Source: Pseudoalteromonas shioyasakiensis (lineage in GTDB: Bacteria > Pseudomonadota > Gammaproteobacteria > Enterobacterales > Alteromonadaceae). From it: a DNA stretch of 33,435 nt. The notes beneath the pieces are model-generated. The model worked only from the letters and a program-made list of their open reading frames with translations. It was not told where the DNA came from and ran no database searches. The DNA is taken from positions 1 through 33,435 of the forward strand of contig NZ_JAKEVM010000037.1 in assembly GCF_022398475.1 (NCBI RefSeq), read 5' to 3'. This document shows positions 1 through 8,652 of this stretch, piece by piece. Each line of letters starts with the position of its first letter. Position 1 is the stretch's first letter. Made by a program: the position numbers and the translations under genes.

Positions 1-29
1 TTGATATTGAGAATCACTATCATTACGAT
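1..29 (+). promoter_or_regulatory. Promoter of the siderophore operon
   Basis: A -35 box TTGATA at 1-6 (5 of 6 to consensus) and a -10 box TACGAT at 24-29 (4 of 6) are separated by 17 bases. The core is overlapped by a Fur box, so repression by occlusion of RNA polymerase is expected. The window edge cuts off anything further upstream. Confidence 0.6.
3..21 (+). promoter_or_regulatory. Fur box
   Basis: The 19 bases from 3 to 21 match the classical Fur consensus (GATAATGATAATCATTATC) at 16 of 19 positions by direct comparison; the mismatches are at the 5th, 9th and 15th bases. The site lies between and over the -35 and -10 elements, 42 bases before the first siderophore gene. Iron-dependent repression of the whole downstream operon is the natural reading. 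Confidence 0.85.
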
Positions 30-62
30 CCCTATTAAAATTAACTAAGAAGGAATTGAGTC

Positions 63-1607
63 GTGAATCAATTAGCCCCCGTGCTTAATACTCATTCATC
101 AATAAATGTTGATGAACAACCCCATGCGTTTATTTTTAACGAAAATAATTTACTCAAATATGAGATGGCTTCAATGCAAACACTGTCGCTCATCCACCAA
201 GCATTGCGTTCAGCAAAACAAGTTCATTCTGGTGTCTGTCATAAGGAGCTCAGTAAACAAATTGCCAGTGTTGAACTAAACCAACCTCTCAATAACGTTG
301 AGCAAGCGCTAGGCGAAATAAAATCTCTATATTTAGATCATGCAGTCTACTTTCATCATCCAAAATATGTTGCCCACCTAAACTGCCCCGTTGCTTACCC
401 TGCGGTGATAGCCGAACAGTTACTAACTGCTATAAATTCTTCGTTAGACACCTGGGACCAAAGTGCTGGCGGGACGCTCATTGAGCAAAAGTTAATTGAC
501 TGGAGTATCGAACGCATTGGCTTAAGTGCTGCTGCCGATGGCATATTTACAAGTGGCGGCAGTCAATCTAATTTAATGGCATTGTTACTTGCTAGAGACC
601 ATGCAGCAGAGCGTTTATCTGGGCACCTAAATCGCGATTTTGGTTTAGGTCCAGATGCTCATCGCTACCGTATTTTTTGCTCTGAAGTCAGCCATTTTAG
701 TATTCAAAAGTCAGCCGCTTTACTGGGCCTTGGCTATAACGCGGTTGTTCCGGTTACAGTTGATAAAGAGTTTAAAATGGACCTAGCCGCACTTGATGCA
801 GCGATTGATGAATGTAAAGCAAAAGGCAATATTCCTATAGCGCTTGTCGCTACCGCAGGCACAACTGACTTTGGTTCAATAGACCCTATCGATAAGCTAA
901 AAGCACGGTGCAAAGCTGATAATTTATGGCTTCATGTCGATGCCGCTTATGGCTGTGGACTACTTGCCGCAGACGATCACCGTCACTTACTCAATGGCAT
1001 TGAACAGGCTGACTCGGTGACGTTAGATTACCACAAATCATTCTTACAACCTGTCAGTAGCAGTGCATTTATTGTTGCTAATAAAAAACAATTTAAACAT
1101 TTAACTCATCATGCTGATTATTTAAATCCGTTTAACGACAACCCACAAGCAGCGCCAAACCTTGTTGATAAAAGCATTCAAACTACTCGCCGTTTTGATG
1201 CCTTAAAACTTTGGCTAACTTTACGCATTATGGGCCACGAACAGATTGGCAAAGTGTTTTCTTCTGTTATGGCATTAGCCCGTAGTAGTTATGTAGCGCT
1301 CAAACAAGACCCAGAATTTGAGCTAATTCACCAACCTGAACTCAGCACTTTAGTGTTTCGCTTTAACGATAAAAGCCTCAGTGATGAGCAATTAAACCTG
1401 CTTAATTATCAAATTAAAGATGAGCTATTCAAACAAGGTGAGTGTGCCATTGCTCGCACCAAATTTAGAGGTATCAACTACTTAAAGTTCACGTTACTTA
1501 ATCCAAACACACAAATTGAAGACATTAAAAGTATTGCAGCTGATATTAAAGCCTGCGCCTACAGCATCAAGGCACGCCTAAAAGTTGAGGAAACTAGCCA
1601 TGAATAA
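63..1607 (+). CDS. PLP-dependent amino-acid decarboxylase for siderophore diamine synthesis (DesA/DfoJ/BibA-like)
   Basis: This 514-residue cytosolic enzyme is a group II pyridoxal-phosphate decarboxylase. It should convert lysine to cadaverine, or ornithine to putrescine, the diamine core of a hydroxamate siderophore. Visible marks are HVDAAYG (H291-D293, stacking and pyridine-nitrogen contacts) and LDYHKSF with the Schiff-base lysine at K325. Length fits the family. The start is GTG, chosen because AAGGAA lies seven bases upstream. It is the first gene after the Fur-controlled promoter and overlaps the next gene by eight bases, so the two are translationally coupled. The sequence alone does not tell lysine from ornithine preference. 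L-2,4-diaminobutyrate decarboxylases are related, but the neighbouring monooxygenase and NIS synthetase favour the siderophore role. Confidence 0.88.
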   Translation: MNQLAPVLNTHSSINVDEQPHAFIFNENNLLKYEMASMQTLSLIHQALRSAKQVHSGVCHKELSKQIASVELNQPLNNVEQALGEIKSLYLDHAVYFHHPKYVAHLNCPVAYPAVIAEQLLTAINSSLDTWDQSAGGTLIEQKLIDWSIERIGLSAAADGIFTSGGSQSNLMALLLARDHAAERLSGHLNRDFGLGPDAHRYRIFCSEVSHFSIQKSAALLGLGYNAVVPVTVDKEFKMDLAALDAAIDECKAKGNIPIALVATAGTTDFGSIDPIDKLKARCKADNLWLHVDAAYGCGLLAADDHRHLLNGIEQADSVTLDYHKSFLQPVSSSAFIVANKKQFKHLTHHADYLNPFNDNPQAAPNLVDKSIQTTRRFDALKLWLTLRIMGHEQIGKVFSSVMALARSSYVALKQDPEFELIHQPELSTLVFRFNDKSLSDEQLNLLNYQIKDELFKQGECAIARTKFRGINYLKFTLLNPNTQIEDIKSIAADIKACAYSIKARLKVEETSHE

Positions 1608-2892
1608 AGTATACGATTTAATTGCCGTGGGTCTTGGTCCGTTTAACCTCAGCTTAGCATGTTTAGCTGAACCAATTGAAACACTTGATTCGCTATTTTT
1701 AGAACAACGTGATGAGTTTAATTGGCATCCTGGGCTTATGCTCGATGGTGTTACGTTACAAACACCGTTTATGTCTGATTTAGTTACATTGGCAGATCCA
1801 ACCAATCCATACAGCTTTTTAAACTACGCGAAACAACAAGGTAAGCTGTATCAGTTTTATATTCGAGAAAGTTTCTTTTTACTACGTGAGCAATACAACC
1901 AGTATTGCCAATGGGCAGCAAGCCAATTAAGTAACATACAATTTGGTCATAAAGTCATTCATTGCCAGTTTGATCACACTAAGCAGCTCTATGTACTCAC
2001 TGTCGAATCAACAAAGCAAACTAAAACGCTTTATTGTCGCCACCTGGTACTAGGCACAGGTCCCTCACCTTATTATCCACCCGCTGTTCAGGCAGAAGAT
2101 ACACAGCTCTGCCATGCCACTGAATATCTGTATAAACGGGATGAGTTAGTAAATAGTAAGAGCATTACTGTGATTGGCTCAGGTCAAAGTGCTGCTGAAG
2201 TATTTTATGATTTGTTGTGTGACATTAAACAGCATAACTACCAACTCAATTGGGTAACGCGAGCGCCGCGTTTCTTTCCTCTTGAGTACACGAAACTCAC
2301 GCTAGAAATGACCTCTCCAGAGTATGTTGATTACTTTTATAACCTAGAACAGACAACCAAACAGGAGTTACTAGCCAAGCAACGTAATTTATACAAAGGC
2401 ATCAACTCAGAGTTAATTAATCAGATATATGATCAGCTCTATCAACTTGATATTCAAGGGGTAAACCGCGCAAGGTTACTAACCAACAGCGAGCTCATTA
2501 AAAAACAAGGCAGTAAGTTAGTTTTTAGACACAGTGAACAGCAGGCTGAATTTAGCTTACATAGTAATCAGGTCATTTTGGCAACAGGTTTTAGTTATCA
2601 GTTACCCGATTTTCTAAGTGGCTTAATGAGCGAGATAAATTGGCTAGATAACGGGTGCTTTGCTGTTGAGCGAAATTACAGTATCGACAAGCTACAAAGG
2701 CTTTTTGTACAAAATGCTGAGCTACACAGTCATGGTTTTGTAACGCCAGATCTGGGCATGGCCTGCTATCGAAACAGCCATATTCTGCGCTCAATCTTAG
2801 GTTATGCACCCTATCCTGTTGAAACGCAAATTGCCTTTCAAGAGTTTGGTTTACCCGATGTTGTCAACGAAAAACAGAAGCAAATAGCATGA
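1600..2892 (+). CDS. Diamine N-monooxygenase (DesB/DfoA/BibB-like, IucD/SidA family)
   Basis: This 430-residue flavoprotein hydroxylates a primary amine of cadaverine or putrescine using FAD, NADPH and oxygen, giving the N-hydroxy-diamine for hydroxamate formation. Motifs seen are the FAD-binding GLGPFN near residues 11-16, the NADPH-binding GSGQSAAE starting at G193, and the family's C-terminal ATGF at 328-331. I chose ATG at 1600 rather than the TTG at 1585: a GAGGAAA ribosome site lies just upstream and the protein then starts MNKVYDL immediately before the flavin motif. It overlaps the decarboxylase by eight bases and the exporter by four (ATGA). The substrate (diamine rather than free lysine or ornithine) is inferred from the decarboxylase being encoded first. 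Confidence 0.9.
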   Translation: MNKVYDLIAVGLGPFNLSLACLAEPIETLDSLFLEQRDEFNWHPGLMLDGVTLQTPFMSDLVTLADPTNPYSFLNYAKQQGKLYQFYIRESFFLLREQYNQYCQWAASQLSNIQFGHKVIHCQFDHTKQLYVLTVESTKQTKTLYCRHLVLGTGPSPYYPPAVQAEDTQLCHATEYLYKRDELVNSKSITVIGSGQSAAEVFYDLLCDIKQHNYQLNWVTRAPRFFPLEYTKLTLEMTSPEYVDYFYNLEQTTKQELLAKQRNLYKGINSELINQIYDQLYQLDIQGVNRARLLTNSELIKKQGSKLVFRHSEQQAEFSLHSNQVILATGFSYQLPDFLSGLMSEINWLDNGCFAVERNYSIDKLQRLFVQNAELHSHGFVTPDLGMACYRNSHILRSILGYAPYPVETQIAFQEFGLPDVVNEKQKQIA

Positions 2893-4076
2893 AACAACCC
2901 GCATTAAAGTCAAGCTTGGTGCTGCTGACGATTATATCTGTTGTTTGCGACACCATGATTTTGCCCTTTTACCCGCAGTTTTTTAGTGCCCAATTTGGTT
3001 TGCAATCAAGTAATCACATTGGTGCCTATATTGCTGTTTGCTGCATCACCGTGATGTGTGCTTTCCCTGTATGGGCGAAAATAGCACAGCACGTGCATGA
3101 GCTGTATTTATGGGTGATCACCCAAATAATTGCAGGGCTATTGGGTGTTGCGTGCTTTTATAGCGAAAACGTGTGGAGCTTTTGGCTGTTATCACAGCTC
3201 ATGCTGGTATTTAAAGCAAGTTACCTGCTTATTTATCCCTTTGTTCTAAGTATCGAAGAAAAACAACAGCACCTCGGTGTCGTTGCTTTATTTAGCGTGC
3301 TTTTACACTTTGGTGGTATTGGCGGTGCTTTATTAGGTGGCTTGATCATTCAAAGTATTGAGCCGCGCTTTTTATATTTAGTGATGGCTGCGGGTGACTG
3401 CTTACAAGTTATGCTCTGCTTGTATTTAATTTACTTATTAAAAGTAAGCTACAAGCCGCGAGAATTAAGCGCATCATCAGTAAAACGACAGCGTTTCCCT
3501 GGTTACATTATTCGCTTAGGAGTTATATCTATGGGCGTGTACTTCAGCATGTTCTTAGCAACGCCATACTTTACGCTACTTTGGCAACAAGTAAGCAATT
3601 TCAGCAATGCACTTTTAGCTGGCGCTGTGTTTGCTATCCCGGCTTGGGTTGCACTTATCATTTTGATTACAACCAAAAACAAAGCCGCAACCAATAAGCA
3701 CAGTAAAACAATCGCTTATGCACTTGTGTTGAGCAGTATCGGCCTATTTATACAACTTAGTTCACACTGGCAATGGCTTGTGTTCGGCCGTGTTGTATTT
3801 GCTATTGGGCTATTTTTACTAACCGTGCGTCTACAAGTCATGTTGTTTGCAATGAGCGAACCACGTTTTTACTCAAGCGACTTTGCCAAGCTTCATTTTA
3901 TGCAAAATATCGGTGTCATCTGCGCCTCATTTTTAGCGGGAGATTTAGTATCTCGCTTTGAACTTAACACCCCATTACTGACAGGTTCTGTCGGCTTTGC
4001 CATCACTTTATGTTTGTTTTATCTGCTTTTTTTACGCAACAAACATACCTCAACAGACCCTATTCACAGTTATTAA
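2889..4076 (+). CDS. MFS transporter, probable siderophore exporter
   Basis: This 395-residue protein is hydrophobic throughout, with roughly twelve predicted membrane spans and no soluble domain, as expected for a major facilitator of the inner membrane. It starts within the stop codon of the monooxygenase (ATGA) and precedes the synthetase, so it is part of the same transcript. In related desferrioxamine clusters an MFS protein (DfoS-like) occupies an equivalent place, which supports export of the finished siderophore. The sequence alone does not show direction of transport; import of a ferric or desferri form is the alternative. Confidence 0.75.
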   Translation: MKQPALKSSLVLLTIISVVCDTMILPFYPQFFSAQFGLQSSNHIGAYIAVCCITVMCAFPVWAKIAQHVHELYLWVITQIIAGLLGVACFYSENVWSFWLLSQLMLVFKASYLLIYPFVLSIEEKQQHLGVVALFSVLLHFGGIGGALLGGLIIQSIEPRFLYLVMAAGDCLQVMLCLYLIYLLKVSYKPRELSASSVKRQRFPGYIIRLGVISMGVYFSMFLATPYFTLLWQQVSNFSNALLAGAVFAIPAWVALIILITTKNKAATNKHSKTIAYALVLSSIGLFIQLSSHWQWLVFGRVVFAIGLFLLTVRLQVMLFAMSEPRFYSSDFAKLHFMQNIGVICASFLAGDLVSRFELNTPLLTGSVGFAITLCLFYLLFLRNKHTSTDPIHSY

Positions 4077-4095
4077 TTTTTAAGAGAACACGATT

Positions 4096-6495
4096 ATGAA
4101 AAACATCACTGAAACTCCTATCAAGCACGCTTTGCTTGGTGATGTAAAAATCAGAACATTAAACCCTGAACACGATCTAACGACTATTACCCCTTGGCTT
4201 AAACACCCACAAGCTCAGTTTTGGGGAGCAATGGAACATTCACCCGAAGAAATTTTAGAATTTTATACAACACTCAATAAAGATGAGGATCAACAAGCCT
4301 ATTTGCTTGAAATAAACCAAACACCCATTGCTTTAATTGAAATTTACAAACCTCAAATACTGAAACTTGAGAACCACCTAGCGCTTAAAAACGGCGATTT
4401 GGGCATGCATATTTTACTCGCTCCAAAGCAGTTCTCTGTGGCAGGGTTTAGCCTTGCTGTTATGCAGTCGGTATTAGAGTTTATGTTTAATACCCTCTCA
4501 TGTGAGCGAGTGATTGTGGAGCCAGATGTAGCCAATCATAAAATTCATCGCCTTAACTTAAAGGCAGGTTTCAGCCATCATAAAGTTATTAAATTAGGTG
4601 AGAAAACTGCATTACTAGGTAGTTTAGAAAAAGATCATTTTAATTACTTACAGCATCTTTCGTCTCGATTCGACACTTCACAGCAAGGTCCCGCAGTGCA
4701 ACAAGCAACGCCATCTTGCAGTACCTCACATCTAGACCAACAAGCGTGGCAATACGCAAACCGTTTACTGATTGCCAAAATGCTCAGTGAGTTTTATCAC
4801 GAACGACTATTTAGCTACGACAGTGAAAAACCAAACCATTACGTGTTGCATACCATGGGTGGGCAAAGCTATCAGTTTAAAGGTGAATCAATGCTGCTTA
4901 ATCACCTACAAGTAGATCCAAATAGCATTACTAAAATGGCGCTTAACCACAGCCAGCCATTAGACGCTATCGCGTTTGTACTTGAGTGTAATGACAAGTT
5001 AAACATAGACAAATCAATACTTGGCACCTATCTCGAAGAACTCGCGAGCACACTCAGTGGCTTTGCATTTAAATTTAAAAATAATCGCTATAGCGCTCAG
5101 CAATTAGCAGACGCAGATTTTCAAGTGATCGAAACCCAAATGACCATGGGTCACCCAAGCTTTATTGCCAACAATGGCCGCATTGGTTTTAACTCACAAG
5201 ATTTTCACCAATATACCCCAGAAGCCGCAAACCCATTTCAAATAATATGGCTTGCGTGCCACAAACAGCATACCACCTTTAAAAGTACCGATGATTATAA
5301 ATACGAGAGCTTGATTGCCGATGAGCTTGATGTAGCTGAGCGTTTGCGCTTTGAAAAAGCACTAACTGAGCAAGGTTTAAAGCCAAGTGACTATCTGTTA
5401 TTTCCTATGCACCCATGGCAGTGGTTCAACAAATTAGTCCATGTTTATAGCTATCATATCTCGCAAAAACACATTGTGTGCTTAGGCTACTCGCAAGATA
5501 GTTATTTACCGCAGCAATCAATTCGTACCCTGTATAACATCAGCAAACCACACAAATGCTATGTTAAAACCGCCTTATCGATTTTAAATATGGGCTTTAT
5601 GCGGGGCTTATCGAGCGCCTATATGAAAGTAACTCCGGCAATAAATCAATGGTTGTTCGACTTAGTAAACCAAGATAGCTATTTAAAATCACTGAAGTTT
5701 CAACCTTTAAGAGAAGTCGCAACCCTTGGCTTTGATGAGCAGTATTACACTCATCCTGCGCTTGGCGATAACCCTTATAAGAAAATGATGGCGGCTCTTT
5801 GGCGTGAAAATCCTGCTCAATATATGGACGAGAATGAAAGCCTTGCCACTATGGCAAGTCTACTTCATATCGATAGCGAAGGCCGTTCATTTGTAAGTGC
5901 TAAAATTGCCAAATCGGGGCTAAGTGCTGATAAGTGGCTAGCCCACTACTTACAGGCTTATATGACACCATTGCTACATTGTTTTTACCAATATGATTTA
6001 GTCTTTATGCCACATGGTGAAAACCTCATCGTTCGATTTAACAATCATGTTCCGGTAGGCGTATTCATTAAAGACATTGGTGAAGAAATTGCCTTATTAA
6101 ATAGTAACATCGAGGTGAATGATGAAATAAAGCGAATTAAGGTAACCATTCCAGAAGGCGTTGCCGTGTTGTCTATTTTTACTGACATTTTCGATTGCTT
6201 CTTCCGCTACCTTTCGGCAATTTTAGTAACTGATGGCCTACTGACCGAACAACAATTTTGGCAAGCCGTCGCCGATACAATTGTTCAGTATCAGGCGAGC
6301 CACCCAGCGCTAAAAGACAAGTTTGCTGAGCATGATTTATTTGCTGAGTCATTCCCATTGTCATGCTTAAACCGCTTACAGCTGCGTAATAATCAACAAA
6401 TGGTTGATATTACCGACCCAGCTTCAAGCTTGCAGTATGCAGGTGATTTGCAAAACCCATTGGCGCAATATGCACTTGCAAACACAACAGCATAA
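4096..6495 (+). CDS. Fused GNAT acyltransferase-NIS synthetase (BibC/DfoC-like)
   Basis: This 799-residue bifunctional enzyme completes the siderophore. Residues about 15-175 form a RimJ/IucB-type acyltransferase that should succinylate the N-hydroxy-diamine. Residues about 225-790 form an IucA/IucC (NIS) synthetase that adenylates the succinyl carboxylate and joins and cyclises the units. Synthetase motifs include GHPSFIANNGRIGF (H353), HPWQW (H439), VKTALSILNMGFMRG (K491) and MPHGEN (H640), all very close to DesD. Streptomyces keeps the two activities as separate DesC and DesD; the fusion is the arrangement known for Aliivibrio BibC and Erwinia DfoC. An AAGAGA site precedes the ATG, 19 bases after the exporter. 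Dimeric versus trimeric product cannot be decided from sequence. Confidence 0.9.
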   Translation: MKNITETPIKHALLGDVKIRTLNPEHDLTTITPWLKHPQAQFWGAMEHSPEEILEFYTTLNKDEDQQAYLLEINQTPIALIEIYKPQILKLENHLALKNGDLGMHILLAPKQFSVAGFSLAVMQSVLEFMFNTLSCERVIVEPDVANHKIHRLNLKAGFSHHKVIKLGEKTALLGSLEKDHFNYLQHLSSRFDTSQQGPAVQQATPSCSTSHLDQQAWQYANRLLIAKMLSEFYHERLFSYDSEKPNHYVLHTMGGQSYQFKGESMLLNHLQVDPNSITKMALNHSQPLDAIAFVLECNDKLNIDKSILGTYLEELASTLSGFAFKFKNNRYSAQQLADADFQVIETQMTMGHPSFIANNGRIGFNSQDFHQYTPEAANPFQIIWLACHKQHTTFKSTDDYKYESLIADELDVAERLRFEKALTEQGLKPSDYLLFPMHPWQWFNKLVHVYSYHISQKHIVCLGYSQDSYLPQQSIRTLYNISKPHKCYVKTALSILNMGFMRGLSSAYMKVTPAINQWLFDLVNQDSYLKSLKFQPLREVATLGFDEQYYTHPALGDNPYKKMMAALWRENPAQYMDENESLATMASLLHIDSEGRSFVSAKIAKSGLSADKWLAHYLQAYMTPLLHCFYQYDLVFMPHGENLIVRFNNHVPVGVFIKDIGEEIALLNSNIEVNDEIKRIKVTIPEGVAVLSIFTDIFDCFFRYLSAILVTDGLLTEQQFWQAVADTIVQYQASHPALKDKFAEHDLFAESFPLSCLNRLQLRNNQQMVDITDPASSLQYAGDLQNPLAQYALANTTA

Positions 6496-7171
6496 TAAGC
6501 TTGAGTTAGCCTTACGTCAGCAGTGTTCACTGCTGACGTTCTTAACGCCAACAAACGATGAACAATGGTTTAGCAGTCAATGTTTAACTAGCAAGCAACT
6601 AACCGATTTGGCTAACGCTATAAAGTTAAGAGGGGCAAATGTTACTGAGGGATATGTCGCAATCAATCTCTACTTACAACTGAGCTGGCAAGTTATTTAC
6701 TTATTAGTGGCCAGTGTAGAGCACCTTGGTTGCATTCCTGATCTGGTCAATATTAAGCAGCGGGTAACGGGCTCACATATTTATGGTTTGGCTAATTTAA
6801 ATATCATGGTTCAACATGACTCTTTTAATAATGCAGATTTGATAGAACTGGCAGCCAATCATTTATTTGACCACCAGCAAGCTTGGAATGATAACGTGCC
6901 ATTGCAATACAGGCTAAATGAAGGATTATTAAAACGTTTACAAAGTGATACTTTCCACGCAGCGTTAATCGCTTGCTGGCCAGAGAAATCGATAGAATTT
7001 ATAGCAAAGCGTTTTCAACCATGGCAAAAGCTATATGGTAAACATCGCTTTCGTGATCAAAACAATACGCTGACATTTATGCGTAAAACCTGCTGCTTAC
7101 ACTACCAACTTGTAGCCGCTGATTATTGCGCTAACTGCCCGTTAAACAAAAAAGGCACTAGCGCTTGCTAA
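6470..7171 (+). CDS. FhuF-like ferric-siderophore reductase ([2Fe-2S])
   Basis: This 233-residue cytosolic protein ends in the diagnostic FhuF iron-sulfur pattern C-C-x10-C-x2-C at C208, C209, C220 and C223, which binds an unusual [2Fe-2S] cluster. FhuF proteins reduce ferric hydroxamate siderophores so that iron is released in the cytoplasm. The rest matches the family only loosely. The frame stays open upstream to ATGs at 6437 and 6404 inside the synthetase. I prefer ATG at 6470, which gives the shortest overlap (26 bases); no good ribosome site distinguishes them, so coupling to the synthetase is likely. The stop codon lies inside the operon terminator. Confidence 0.82.
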   Translation: MHLQTQQHNKLELALRQQCSLLTFLTPTNDEQWFSSQCLTSKQLTDLANAIKLRGANVTEGYVAINLYLQLSWQVIYLLVASVEHLGCIPDLVNIKQRVTGSHIYGLANLNIMVQHDSFNNADLIELAANHLFDHQQAWNDNVPLQYRLNEGLLKRLQSDTFHAALIACWPEKSIEFIAKRFQPWQKLYGKHRFRDQNNTLTFMRKTCCLHYQLVAADYCANCPLNKKGTSAC

Positions 7172-7180
7172 TGCCTTTTT
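7149..7180 (+). terminator. Intrinsic terminator of the siderophore operon, bidirectional
   Basis: The arms AAAAAGGCA (7149-7157) and TGCCTTTTT (7172-7180) are perfectly complementary. After one C/A mismatch the stem continues for four more pairs around a GCTT loop. It has T tracts in both directions and serves the converging genes on either side. Confidence 0.88.
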
Positions 7181-7195
7181 CTCGAAAAGCCGAAC

Positions 7196-8005
7196 TTAAA
7201 ACCTAAATTCAAAGTTTACATTTGCCGCTGTCTCGCTTTCACTGCGATCAAACCAGTTCATCGATTTATAAACAGCTTCACCTGTAATAGCGAACCAATG
7301 CGTAAATGCATATTCAAGTGCAATGCTGACACCTGCATTATGACCATCGTAATCAGCACTAAAATCAAGGCACTGCTCTGGCGTATCACTGCATGCACCC
7401 GATAAAAATACATCACCTTCCTCTGTACGGTAATACATTTGGGTATAATCAACATCGATAGTGCCTTTTTGATAAAAGACACTGCCGTATAATAAGGCTT
7501 TTGAGCTTAAGCGGTATCCTGAAATGAGTGCAATATCATAAGTATCGTGCGATAAATCCCAATCATAGGTATCGTCATCATAATTACCCGCTAATAGTGG
7601 ACCATACCCCGCATCTTCACTGCGAATATAGCCAAGGCTGACAGCCATAGAGAAGTTTTTCTCGACGGCCGATTCTAAAGGGCTGCCATAAAACTGATGC
7701 TTAATAGCATATTTTTCATAATCATGATCGCCACCAATACCAGCCCCAACGGTAAGCTCCGTCGAATAACCTAAGGTCATACTCATCGAAGTCGTTATCG
7801 CAGTACTCGTTGATGTACTCTCGCTGGTATCTTTCGCAATGATCTTGCTTGTATCTGTACCAACGGTTGCACGAAAGTGAAAGGGGTCACTGTTGATCTC
7901 TGGGCTCTCAAAGCGTGCCATCGATACACCTGTTTCGGTTGTCGATTGACAGCCAGCTAATAAACCTAAAGCTATAAACGCCAAAAAAGGCTTAAACGTT
8001 TTCAC
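7196..8005 (-). CDS. Lipobox-bearing outer-membrane beta-barrel-like protein
   Basis: I do not recognise a named family. The 269-residue product has a signal peptide with the lipobox LLAGC (Cys19), so it should be lipidated. The mature part is rich in alternating aromatic and polar residues with many Tyr, Gly and Asp, and it ends in NVNFEFRF, a terminal-Phe beta-signal typical of outer-membrane barrels. A Ser/Thr-rich stretch lies near residues 55-80. The start is GTG at 8005, supported by AAGGA six bases upstream. It stands alone, converging with the siderophore operon. A small OmpA-like or OmpW-like barrel is the best guess; function is unknown. Confidence 0.65.
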   Translation of the reverse strand: MKTFKPFLAFIALGLLAGCQSTTETGVSMARFESPEINSDPFHFRATVGTDTSKIIAKDTSESTSTSTAITTSMSMTLGYSTELTVGAGIGGDHDYEKYAIKHQFYGSPLESAVEKNFSMAVSLGYIRSEDAGYGPLLAGNYDDDTYDWDLSHDTYDIALISGYRLSSKALLYGSVFYQKGTIDVDYTQMYYRTEEGDVFLSGACSDTPEQCLDFSADYDGHNAGVSIALEYAFTHWFAITGEAVYKSMNWFDRSESETAANVNFEFRF

Positions 8006-8103
8006 GTAATTTCCTTATATATTATTATTTTAACGCGAAGATTCTAGACTAAGGCCTTATAGCTCGCAATAAATTAATAACAAAAAAGGTACAAACTCTA
8101 TTG

Positions 8104-8553
8104 TTAAGCGCGTTCATCCTTCGGTGATTCCATCACCACGTGAGTGGTAATGGTTCGTACCTGTGGAATTGAGCCGAGTACATCTGCATGAAAGGCTTTG
8201 TAGGACTTGAGATCCGCCGTCTCAACCCTCAGCAAATATTCGAACGAGCCAGTTACATTGTGGCACTCTTTTACTTCATCAATAAACTCAAGAGCGTGTT
8301 CAAATGCTCGCTGAGATACTGTTGAGTGCTCATTTAAACCAACCCCAACATAAGCGATAAATCCTAAGCCAACAGCCTGATTATTAATAACCGCCCGATA
8401 CCCTGCAATAACCCCAAGCTTTTCTAGCTCTTGCACTCTACGAAGGCATGCCGATGGCGATAAACCCACTTTATCAGCCAGCTCGGCATTGGCAATTCGG
8501 CCATTGCGTTTAAGCTCATGCAATATTCTGTCGTTAATTTTATCTTTTTTCAT
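8104..8553 (-). CDS. Lrp/AsnC-family transcriptional regulator
   Basis: This 149-residue protein has an N-terminal winged helix-turn-helix (residues about 5-60, with the family's LSPSACLRRVQELEKLGVI) and a C-terminal RAM ligand-binding domain (about 65-145, GSFEYLLRVETADL). Lrp-type proteins form octamers or dimers that bind amino acids and wrap DNA. It is transcribed divergently from a LysE-type amino-acid exporter, the usual arrangement for local control of export by amino-acid level. Self-regulation from the shared intergenic region is likely. Confidence 0.9.
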   Translation of the reverse strand: MKKDKINDRILHELKRNGRIANAELADKVGLSPSACLRRVQELEKLGVIAGYRAVINNQAVGLGFIAYVGVGLNEHSTVSQRAFEHALEFIDEVKECHNVTGSFEYLLRVETADLKSYKAFHADVLGSIPQVRTITTHVVMESPKDERA

Positions 8554-8591
8554 TTTTGATTGTTGACCTTAAACATACACAACAACATTAA

Positions 8592-8608
8592 GCGCGAAAA
8601 TTGCGCGC
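8592..8608. promoter_or_regulatory. Candidate operator in the Lrp/LysE divergent region
   Basis: An interrupted palindrome runs from GCGCG at 8592 to CGCGC at 8608, with all arm pairs matching except one (A/G). It is GC-rich in an AT-rich region and is centred about 21 bases before the exporter's -10 box, near the -35 position. A binding site for the divergent Lrp-type regulator is inferred. Confidence 0.45.
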
Positions 8609-8617
8609 ACTACAACT

Positions 8618-8623
8618 TATAAT
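8618..8623 (+). promoter_or_regulatory. -10 box of the LysE-type exporter gene
   Basis: A perfect TATAAT lies 29 bases before the chosen ATG. No good -35 hexamer stands 16-18 bases upstream; that place is occupied by the palindrome at 8592-8608, which would suit an activator-dependent promoter. Confidence 0.5.
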
Positions 8624-8652
8624 TGCATCTTAATTCAAATGGAGAGATAGCG

